NCBI RefSeq assembly: GCF_000328475.2
Contig: NC_026500.1
Location: 62,001-126,000, forward strand
Direction of reading: 5' to 3'
Origin: Mycosarcoma maydis
Lineage: Eukaryota > Basidiomycota > Ustilaginomycetes > Ustilaginales
DNA: 64,000 bases
Shown here: positions 21,901-29,691 of the stretch, piece after piece
Layout of the letters: every line of letters starts with the position of its first letter
Position numbering within the stretch: the stretch's first letter is position 1
Translations under genes and position numbers: made by a program
The notes under the pieces: model-generated
What the model saw: the letters and a program-made list of their open reading frames with translations, nothing else
What the model was told of the DNA's origin: nothing
Databases searched by the model: none

Positions 21901-22910
21901 GCGACGTAACCGGTGAGAGGGCCGCCTGGATAGTTGAGACGCTTCTGCTTGCCCTTGGAGTCGGTTCGGTAGAGCTGTACATGGAGATCGGAGGCGGGCG
22001 AAGGCGAGCGTGCGGAACGAGGTGGTTGCACTTGGGTTGACTCGGAGTCAGCGGTGGTGGTGGTGGTGGTGGTGGTGAAACTTGGCTTGGACTCGGCATC
22101 ATCATTGCTAGAGGCGGGTGCAGCGAGGAACTGGTCAGCGTCGGCGTAGGCGCGGGCTAGACCGAGATCGCAGATGCGGAGCGCGCAGTCGCCATTGACG
22201 AGAAGATTGCTCGGCTTGAGATCGCGATGGATGACCTTGGCCGAATGCATGTAGCGCACGCCTCGGAGAATCTGCGCCATAAAGTACTGGTGATGCGCAT
22301 CCGAGAGAGCCTGACCGGAGCGGATGATCTGGGAAAGATCGGCTTCGCTAGCGGAAAGGACGAGGTAGATTTCGGAAAAGTCGATAAAGGCGGTGTCAAA
22401 GTCGAGGAGGGCGGTGACGTTGTCGCACATGCCAATGTGACGGAGAAGCGCGACTTCGCGGAGAGCTCTGCGTGCAAGAACATCCTTTTCAAAGATGCGA
22501 GTCACCTTTTTGATGGCAACGTTGCATTCCAAGACCTCGTCACGACAGAGGGCTACGCAACCGTAAGCACCAATACCAAGCTCACGAACAAAAGTATAAC
22601 GCTGCTTGACGTGAAAGGGGACGCCGAGGCAGCGGAACGCGTGGTAGCCGCGAGCGGCAAGATTGTGAGGAGCCATGGGATGGTCGTCGTTGGTGTATCG
22701 CGGAGTACGGTGGGAGCCCGAGGCGGAGGACGACATATTTCGACGGGTGCGCGTGCGTGTGCGCGTGCCCTGTCTGGAGCCGACTTGGTGGAGAATGTTG
22801 TTGGATGAAGAGGCGGGTGAGACAGGTGGTAGCGGAGACTTGCTTGAGCCAGGCACCGATGCTGCGTCTTGTGGTGGAGGTGAGAGCGGTGTAGACTGTG
22901 GTGCAGGCAT
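18927..22910 (-). CDS. Slt2-type MAP kinase continuous with an Elp5-like Elongator subunit
   Basis: This is one open frame of 1327 codons from an ATG. Residues about 105-463 are a MAP kinase: Gly loop GIGAYGCV (112-119), VAIKK with catalytic Lys 134, HRDLKPSN (228-235), ATRWYRAPE (337-345), and a tail PNANPEALDLVAKLLTWDP closest to the cell-wall kinase Slt2/Mpk1. The DFG motif is DLG (248-250) and the activation lip is TGY (333-335), after an insert of some 70 residues with a Thr run. Residues about 465-830 are low-complexity (His, Ser, Asp). From about 835 to the end it resembles Elp5/Iki1 of Elongator (tRNA wobble-uridine modification): QLVVLQDSIVQSSTGLMRDL, then TTVVIDSLNAIAHAA, then STLPFNLSETVDQRQRR, and an acidic DPDDDLDL tail. 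Either a real fusion or two genes in one frame; Met 796 could start a separate Elp5. Confidence 0.8.
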   Translation of the reverse strand: MPAPQSTPLSPPPQDAASVPGSSKSPLPPVSPASSSNNILHQVGSRQGTRTRTRTRRNMSSSASGSHRTPRYTNDDHPMAPHNLAARGYHAFRCLGVPFHVKQRYTFVRELGIGAYGCVALCRDEVLECNVAIKKVTRIFEKDVLARRALREVALLRHIGMCDNVTALLDFDTAFIDFSEIYLVLSASEADLSQIIRSGQALSDAHHQYFMAQILRGVRYMHSAKVIHRDLKPSNLLVNGDCALRICDLGLARAYADADQFLAAPASSNDDAESKPSFTTTTTTTTADSESTQVQPPRSARSPSPASDLHVQLYRTDSKGKQKRLNYPGGPLTGYVATRWYRAPEVMLCFREGYGPEMDMWSVGCILAELIAGAPIFGGKDYVDQIARINNVLGSPSEAVLDKIGSERAKTYIKSLPNMPAVPLEKLYPNANPEALDLVAKLLTWDPDQRLTAEQALRHPWLKAYHESNSRWQPPQPFDQFTEVEFIHSLRQFKSSLQREADEMRLELEELERQEWEHLGDAGASNGDGVDATNSHGHHHGAHHDSQQPSLPPSNGTNGHMDDTNRDANKQSQHDSGNVQGADDVVDHPAQQERPTVDADAPHSDLSSRNLAQVDRAADADADIDAEATDIDALSCSASTQSGHLPADTASSSSSIHTPSSTSGASADEAEPASPRMYEACRMSTALKSRAEHLEEGQALRKPPSFFRLGHEVEGRTLGSLTSFADGEQHNVAFMPQQVLTVARGLVENQFTAAAAMCEATLLPSLVPSSSSSSASNKDSRQSAQEFPSASRSSNMTTFALAKSGSASSNGASRVGSTRAASSTCSAGARSAGAASTPSLAQSLLNDMLFAPAEGSLSGLKSANAQRHGKQLVVLQDSIVQSSTGLMRDLIRRSVQRNHAVLLVAARRQPRTYLDGICIGAVRVAILDATTLGNTFAADEEAVKSTQELIECISASLSELNASASKTTVVIDSLNAIAHAAADHGGVRMASILVRETLSLVGASSRLVVGLQMGGVEASTSAGLLSSLHSPLIWGSCAASTIPAAAGGTVLSATIHSPALLRHLVKQYGLKPPSTSTSVRRALGFDDGDDDGEQVDARFWDVLRNVASRGPMGVASFEAGGGTIGWWSDESCAFETLSIVGNEGSNGTEQRQSQSQSQSQSHSAEPLAAEITMADLLNAHRGGYAVLEVHYQARNGKKHEELVGLVTMPSDATLELVPLCMAEPSCVTASSDVSTLTSTGTAAAPASAACSGGAAHSSMISTLPFNLSETVDQRQRRETVALPYAYHQNAQQAERALRGTTGNAKIFFEPEDDDDEDDEDPDDDLDL

Positions 22911-23516
22911 GTTGAACGACAGAAAGTCTTGGACTGAGCGGTAGGCAATCTCTAACGTTGATCGGGCAGGCGGATCAAAGGAAGCGAGCGGAGCGGAAGG
23001 GAAGGGAAGGGAGGGATGTGAGGGGTATGTGCGGAAAAGCTATGTTGAAATCTAAAAGAGAAACGTGATGGATGCCTTTAGTGTGCGCAAGTGGTTCAGA
23101 AGTTGTTGGTCACGAGGGGGTGAAAGTGGAGCGTATGCTACGATATGCTATGCAAACGTGAAAGCTGTCGAGCAACGCAGCCGATGGCGTGGCAGAGTAA
23201 TGGTGCGTGCGGTGAGACGTCAAGCAAAAAGCCCGATCGGGTGAACGATAGCACGGATCGCTTCGATGGTGATGAGCGCGGTGGCACACAGGACAAGGGT
23301 GCGAATAGCCGCACGGTGCTCTCCTCTGCGTTGAATTGCTGTTGCAATGCAAAACGCCGGACGGTAGGTGATGTGCACGTTCGGAACCTAGCCGACGTTG
23401 TCAGAAATGACAGTAGGCTGAAGAACGGTCGGAGCAATGCGATGGGCTAGCGATAAGGTGTTTGCTGCTTGGGTGTCGGTGTATCGCGTGCAGGTGCAAG
23501 CGTTGCTCGTCGGCGA

Positions 23517-23556
23517 AGCAGCAGCAGCAGCAACAGCAGCAACAGCAGCAGCAGAG
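23517..23556. repeat. CAG/CAA triplet tract
   Basis: An imperfect triplet repeat of about 13 units, upstream of the MAP kinase gene and not in any supported reading frame. Confidence 0.8.
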
Positions 23557-24556
23557 ATGGTTCGATGACCAGAGAGAATGGTTCGAAAAGATGGGAGCCA
23601 GTGGAAAGAAAGGAACCAAGAGACGAAGAGAATGGATAAGATGGATGGAGGGGGCAGGCGAGATTACTACAAGTGGGCTCGATAGGATGACGATGAGGAC
23701 GACAGCGAGTAAGCGGACCGGCTGTGATGAATCGCCACATGAAAGCGCTGTTGGGGGATCCGCAGCATAGCCTACAGAGGCACAACACAGAGAAGCCCAC
23801 CGGAGTTGGTCCGGTCAGCCGAATCCTCAAAGCAACAGCTAACTACAGCAAGCAACACGGGAGCGTCGCGCACCAAAAGTACCAGGACAAAACCAAAAAA
23901 AAAAAAAGGTTGAAGAGAAGAGAAAAGGTTCTAGAGTCAGGCGGTTAACACAGCGTCACCGAAGAGCGAGCCAGCCAAAGACGCACTGAGCAAAGCGAGA
24001 AAGCCAGAGAGCGAGAAACAGCAGCGTGAATCGGCGAACCAAAAATCAGGTCTGCGTCTGCACGACGCTCGATTGGTAAGTTTAAGCGGCGAGCCGACCG
24101 AAAGCAGGACAGCTCTTCAGCTGAAGTTAAGTTAGCTCAGGTCCAATCGTGTTTTGTGAATGACACCGATCGAGCGTGTCAGCCAAGCAAGCGTTGTAAA
24201 GCTGAAGCGTGAATCCCAATGCTGGGTGAATCGGAATCGATGATTATTTTCTGCCCGTTAATTGGAAATCCAAAATCTTGAATCGTGAAAAACATTCTCT
24301 ATGACTGTATGCGCTTTGCCACGCCGCGATGTAGCTCAGAGGGGCGAGCCTTTCGTCATTCGTTGATCAGGCCGCTGACCACTCACGACTCACGATATAC
24401 GATTCACAGATCGAACAAATGAAAGGTTAGAAAATGAAAATTAAGAATAAAACAGGAATCTTTCAGGCAGAACGCCCAGAGTGACTACATCCTGGCGATT
24501 CTGCCGAAGCTTTTTGCTCCCGCTGCTCACGCTTGTTGTCGTTTCATAATATTGTA

Positions 24557-24826
24557 TCAATGACTCGTGACTCCATCGAGATGTGGTTGTTGCTCGGTCT
24601 TTTCTTCTTTCCGTTCCATCCGTCGATTCATGATTAACTGTGACTGCACATGACCACGCTCGGCCAATGTTGAAACATCTTCTTGGTTGTTGCCGGTCGC
24701 ACCGCCGAAAGGAAGCTGAATTGCCAGAGACGGACTACGACTCTTTGACCAGCCACCTTGATCATCCCCATCTAAGGACTCTCGACTCGACGCACCCGTC
24801 TTATCCAAGTGTGACTTGGCACTCAT
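24557..24826 (-). CDS. Possible small hypothetical protein, 89 residues
   Basis: A frame from a true ATG encodes a hydrophilic protein with balanced composition (MSAKSHLDKTGASSRESLDG onward, ending in a Lys/Glu/Gln-rich stretch). There is no signal peptide, membrane segment or known motif. It is the most gene-like frame in the gene-poor tract, but its length is within what chance allows. It is included only as a candidate. Confidence 0.22.
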   Translation of the reverse strand: MSAKSHLDKTGASSRESLDGDDQGGWSKSRSPSLAIQLPFGGATGNNQEDVSTLAERGHVQSQLIMNRRMERKEEKTEQQPHLDGVTSH

Positions 24827-25179
24827 GACTGGTTCCGCGTAACACGCGACGCTCGTACAAAGCGTGAATCGGTGCTTGATGTAATTTGCAAGCGTCTTAG
24901 GCTGGGAAAAGCATGAGTTAGGGCCGAATGAACATGAACCGCTAGGCTAGCCATCCAGCATGAAACAGTAATCCAACATGTGCATGTTAGTGCCGACTGT
25001 CGTACAAAACCCGCATGGCTGTCTTGCACGTTGTCTTTCTCTGCCATTTAGGGTGTCCAACTGCAGTCTGAGTCTCAATTCGTGCTGCCACTTGAGCGCT
25101 CGGCAATCTCTCACCCGACGGTTGTCTATCAGAGATGATCGTGGTGAGCGTGTCACCTTGGAATTGAGTCGGGAGTCGC

Positions 25180-25241
25180 GACTCACAGCTCACAGCTCAC
25201 AGCTCACAGCTCACGACTCGCGACTCGCGACTCGCGACTCG
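25180..25241. repeat. Seven-base tandem array with drifting unit
   Basis: The array begins as four or five copies of CTCACAG, passes through CTCACGA and continues as about four copies of CTCGCGA. The 7-bp period equals that of the dispersed ATTCACG family, so this looks like a diverged branch of the same repeat. Confidence 0.75.
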
Positions 25242-26594
25242 GTTCGGCTTGTTGCTCGTTGGGTCAGTCAATAACAGCCACTTTGACCTCGTCTCATTTG
25301 TACTTTGATTCGCGATTCGCTTATGATCCGGAATTGCCAATTGCTCTCGCTTCATCTGCTACAGCGTTTTGGTTGTTGAGTTTTGCAGCACAGTCACGCT
25401 GTCTGTTCATGTGTGGCCCCCTATTCAGCCGAGGATATGTACCGGTTAATTCAATGCGCAATACTCGAGCTCAATCAAAGCGACGTATGCAGGGTCAAAA
25501 GAAAAAACGAGGCAAAGAGCCCCCAAAAAAAGGCCTGCATGCGTGACACAAACAGGATCGACCCAGAATCATTTGCAGTTCAGACCCCTTTTTCTCTATC
25601 TTTTGCGCTTAGTTGGTTGGATTTTCTTTGCTTTCCGAGCGCACAGCCCACATCCCCCCCCCCCCTACCCGATGCAGTCTGTTGACTTTCAACACAACAT
25701 CACCGAGGCGTGGCAAAACACAGGGTATGTTGGTGGATGTTGAGAATGCTGTGGGTGGTTATAGAGGTTCAAGATCCCAGTATGCTACCCAACATCACAG
25801 TCATCGACCCGCATCGAGCTTGATGCCTGTGTGGCAGGAGCTAACAAACGATGAATACGGCTGGCCTGCGGGAGCCGCGAGTGACCGACCCGCAGTCTTT
25901 TGTCTTTTTTTTTTTGTGTTTTTTTTTTTGGTAAAACGAGGGATCGGCCTCAAAAATTTCAGGCTCCTTTTTGCCTGTTGCACATCCAACCGACAAGCGA
26001 CCGAGGTTGCTAAAATACGACGCCACTCTCACAAGCCACTTTCGACAGCGCGCAGGGGTCGGCAGCTGCTACGCTTGGAACCCATGAGACATGAGACATA
26101 GCCAGGCGTCAACCTCGCGCTTGATGGGCGCATCGATTGGGAGATGGCGCAACACATCCAACGACGCGAAGCTGTGCACGAAGCTGGGATGGACAACTCG
26201 CTAACCCAGAATGGAATGAATTGTGCGTGGCGGTAGCCATCAGAAGAGAGCGCACCAAGCGTCAACTCGGCGGTTGATGGCGAATGAGCTCAGTGTGGCA
26301 TTCGTGATTCCCACAGTCGTGAGTGTCGGAACGTTGGCTCAACACAGAGAGTAGACGACTAGATTCGACTAGCTGGACTAGGTTGCATCCGACCAGGCCA
26401 AAATAAGGTGTGACGGGTAAGCTGCGCCGCTGCCCATCGTGAATCATGAATATCGTAGAATCAGGCAATCACGGATCGAGGATCGAAACCCACGATTTGT
26501 GCAAAGTCACGAGTCACTACCATTCGTGATTCACGCGTGTTTGGATAGGAAAATGAGGTTTATTTAAGCTCGTGTGCTTGTGAGCGGCAATCAC

Positions 26595-26636
26595 GAATCT
26601 GTGAATCTGTGAATCTGTGAATCTGTGAATCTGTGC
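26595..26636. repeat. Octamer array GTGAATCT
   Basis: Five near-perfect tandem copies of an 8-bp unit. It is probably the CGTGAAT heptamer with a substitution and one added T. Confidence 0.8.
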
Positions 26637-26952
26637 GGAGAAAGAACAAGTGTCGGTCGATTTGTGCATCACTTGCTGAACTTGCGCTTCTCTTCATGGC
26701 GTGCCCGAGTCAGAGCCGAAGCGCAGCGAGTCGTGAGTCACGCAAAAGTTGGGGTATGGTGGTGGTTGTCGTGTCACCATGCTCAGCTTCTTGGCGTGTC
26801 ACTTTAGACTGTAATCCTTTTTATCTCTCTGTCTCTTTCCAGTGGTGAGTGAGCCGCTGATTTGACAAATGCTCTTCCCGCTGCATATCTTCTTCCCGCT
26901 CTTGCTAACCAACTAGCAATCTTGAATCACAAGCGAATGGAATGCCGAGCGG

Positions 26953-26983
26953 GGCCGCAACGCAACGCAACGCAACGCAACGC
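26953..26983. repeat. CGCAA pentamer array
   Basis: About six tandem copies of a 5-bp unit in non-coding DNA. Confidence 0.85.
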
Positions 26984-27903
26984 AGTTTTCACTTTACCCC
27001 ACACAGATCGATGCTAGTCGTCTCTCTAGCTCAGCTCAGATTAGTGCTGAAATGTGCATAAGAAATGGGATCAACACGTCGCGCTTCCTGCGCCCCGCAC
27101 TGCTCGCACGCGCCAAACACATACTCTTCCTACGCACGACGCTTCAAGCTGGCGGGTGGATGGACGATGGTGCCTTGACCAACCTTGGAGATTCGAGACT
27201 CGTTGCCATTTACACAATTAACCACCCGCTTCGAGCATTGATGTGTCTTGGCCAAAGCTTGGAGCCGCGGCCCAGACAGTGACATGTGCAATGTGAGACG
27301 TGTTTTGTTAAGCGAGCATGTATGCGCAAGTCAAACTCGTCTTGTTTTGACCGGTGGTGTGTCTGTCTGGTTTGCTCAACATGCGCTCAATCACGCCGAT
27401 CATCGTGGTATCAAGTGAGCACGATCGAGCACACGTCACTCGATCCGATCCAGCTGGCATGCCCGCACATCCTTTCCCTCTCCTCATCACGCGTTCCTCC
27501 TACACACTAACCCTCCGCGGCTCGCATCAACACATGCTTGACATACTCCAACATCCCCGCCGTCAACCTCGCAATCACATGGGTCTCGTGAAACCCTGAT
27601 TCCTCCCTCACCACACACATCCGTCATCCTTCTCGCCTAGCAACCCCACAATCAAACGCTTGCCGACCTGCCCCGCATCCCCACATCTCTCTCTCGCTCT
27701 CTCTCTCTCTCTTTCCTGTCACCCCATTAACACGTGAAACCCCGGAAACGAGTCCTTACTCTCACACCTCTTGGACACAATCTAGAGCTGAGAGTGGTAT
27801 GACTAAACATTATGCAAACAACCGAAGCCCATTTGACAGACAAGCTATGAAGAAAACGTGAGATTAGACTGCGACCGTGGCGTCAACATACGACCTCCTT
27901 TCA

Positions 27904-29691
27904 CTAGCAGACAGGCATAAAGCTGTTGCTGGTGCCAACACCGCTTCCTACGCCACCCCAGAAGCTGCTCTGTGGAGCCACGTCCTTCTTGGTGTTAGCT
28001 CGTAGCAACGACGGTCGAGGGCTCTGCGACCTCGGCGAACCGGGAGCCACCGACGTGGGTGTAGCTGGCCTCGACGACGACAAAGTGCAAGCGTCGGCAG
28101 CGCCAAAGTTGAGCACCGCACCAGGCGTCAAAGGCATGGCCTCCTGCGTGGGGCTGGCACGACCCGAGCCAAAGCCAGACGTGCCAATGTTGGCAGTAGG
28201 AGCAGCAGCAACCGACGTGCCAGTCATGCTCTGCAGCGCCTCGAGAATCTTGCCAACATCCTGGCTCGAAATGGTGCGCGCCTTGATCGTCTTGACTTCA
28301 TCCTTGAGCGCCTTGTTCTCCACCGAGAGCTGCGAGATCTGCTGACGAAGTCCCTCGATCAGCGTGTCACGGTCCGCGATCTGGTCCTCGAGCTGTCCAA
28401 TGTACTCCTTTCTGCGCGTACGAAAGTTGCGAGCCGAGATCTTGTTGCGCAGCTGGCGCTTCTCCTTGCTGCTCAGCTTCTTGTACACTTCAGGATCAGG
28501 CTTGAGGTAGTTCATGTCACCGACAGCCATGGGGATGGTGCTCAGAGGTCTGCAAGCCAACTTGGACGAGGGCGACGTGTGACGGGAACGGTTCTGCTTG
28601 TCTTCGTCGTCGTCGTCGTCATCCTCCGACATGCCGTCCTCAGACATGGGAGCAGCCGAGTCCGTCTGCTTGACCGAGAGCTGGTTGGGCGAAAGCGTCA
28701 CGGACTGGTTCTGAGACGCCATGGCGTTGACGTTGGATAGATCCGAGGGGCTGATTGAGGCGAGCGGCATGGAAAAACGAGTGCTGTTGCCGCCGATTGG
28801 GGCGTTCTCGACGACGTGCGGGTCGATAGTGGCCGATTCATAGTGGGTGGTACGGAAGGGCGAGTCGCGGAAGAAGCTGAGCAAAGCGTCCGAGTTGTCT
28901 TCAAACTTGATCGGCTGCGAACTCGAGGTGTGCGATGGAACTTCGAGAAGTGAACAGCTGGGCTCGCCAAAGACGCTCGAAAAGTCGACGAGAGCATCGT
29001 CTTCGGTGATGTTGTTGAGCATACGAGGCGTAGCGACAGGCGAAAAGCTACGACAGGACAGCGCAGGTGACTCGGCAGGAACGAGCTCAGGCGGGCTGAG
29101 TCCAGGTGGATTATCCGTGTCGTGCGCAGTGGTGGAGCTGGTAGCGACGACAGGCGCAGACACTGTGACGGCGGACTTTGGTTGCGGAGGAGGAGGACGT
29201 GCGACGGCAGCGACAGTGACCTGCGAAGTGGAGGTGTGGGGCTGTTGCGCAGGCGAAGGCGCCAACGCCAACGCCGATGCAGCAGCTGGACGCGCAGACG
29301 ACGACGGAGCGTGTGGTGTAGCAGCAGCGGGTGCAGGTGCGGGTGCGGTGGCGGTGCTCTTGTTCTTGAAGAGGCTGTCAAAGTGGTTGCGAACGTAGCG
29401 GTTGAGGAGCGCCTCGCTGGGCTCGGTGCCTGCCTTGCGGAGCTCAACAGCAAGATAGTAGCGGAAAAAGGTCTCGGGAGAAGAGCCAGGAGGAGGCGGA
29501 GGCTGGCTCTCGTCGAGGCCAACCTTGCGCATGTTAAAGGCAGCAGCGGGCGTAGAGCCAGCGGAAGGAGAGGGTGCGGCTGCGTTGGAGATGGTACGAG
29601 TGCGAGGCTGGAGTTGAGGCGAAGAAGGCATCTTGACAATGTCGTCAAAGCCGTTGAAGCTCGAGTTGCGAGCAATCTGAGTAGCAGCCAT
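27904..29691 (-). CDS. bZIP transcription factor
   Basis: Predicted nuclear DNA-binding regulator of 595 residues, starting at the ATG at 29691; the frame opens upstream only with TTG. A basic region KLSSKEKRQLRNKISARNFR plus TRRKEY is followed by a leucine-zipper heptad (IGQLEDQIADRDTLIEGLRQ, then QISQLSVENKALKDEVK). The DNA-contact core is NKISARNFR, with Phe where many bZIPs have Ser or Cys, as in Yap/Pap1 factors, but without their Gln. An N-terminal block (SPETFFRYYLAVELRKAG, then LNRYVRNHFDSLF) looks folded and may be a lineage-specific domain. The middle is Ala/Pro/Ser-rich, with an acidic Asp run around SEDGMSEDDDDDDEDK. Targets cannot be predicted. Confidence 0.88.
   Translation of the reverse strand: MAATQIARNSSFNGFDDIVKMPSSPQLQPRTRTISNAAAPSPSAGSTPAAAFNMRKVGLDESQPPPPPGSSPETFFRYYLAVELRKAGTEPSEALLNRYVRNHFDSLFKNKSTATAPAPAPAAATPHAPSSSARPAAASALALAPSPAQQPHTSTSQVTVAAVARPPPPQPKSAVTVSAPVVATSSTTAHDTDNPPGLSPPELVPAESPALSCRSFSPVATPRMLNNITEDDALVDFSSVFGEPSCSLLEVPSHTSSSQPIKFEDNSDALLSFFRDSPFRTTHYESATIDPHVVENAPIGGNSTRFSMPLASISPSDLSNVNAMASQNQSVTLSPNQLSVKQTDSAAPMSEDGMSEDDDDDDEDKQNRSRHTSPSSKLACRPLSTIPMAVGDMNYLKPDPEVYKKLSSKEKRQLRNKISARNFRTRRKEYIGQLEDQIADRDTLIEGLRQQISQLSVENKALKDEVKTIKARTISSQDVGKILEALQSMTGTSVAAAPTANIGTSGFGSGRASPTQEAMPLTPGAVLNFGAADACTLSSSRPATPTSVAPGSPRSQSPRPSLLRANTKKDVAPQSSFWGGVGSGVGTSNSFMPVC

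Larger units (their letters stand above)
22911..27903. other. Five-kilobase gene-poor tract with simple repeats
   Basis: No gene is recognised. The left end should be the MAP kinase promoter and leader. Simple repeats include CAG/CAA triplets at 23517-23556, an A-run at about 23891-23904, a C-run at about 25659-25669, T-runs at about 25904-25932, a CGCAA pentamer array at 26953-26983 and a CT tract at 27689-27712. Heptamer-family elements lie at about 24380-24408, 25180-25240 and 26515-26535, and an octamer variant array is at 26595-26635. One short frame (24557-24826) is listed separately. Confidence 0.5.

Noticed and set aside
20556..22040. 494-codon plus-strand frame
   Set aside because: Antisense to the kinase-Elp5 frame, which has clear motifs; a shadow of codon bias in GC-rich DNA.
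24325..24400. tRNA-like A box (TAGCTCAGAGG) near 24336
   Set aside because: No matching B box or cloverleaf could be drawn downstream.
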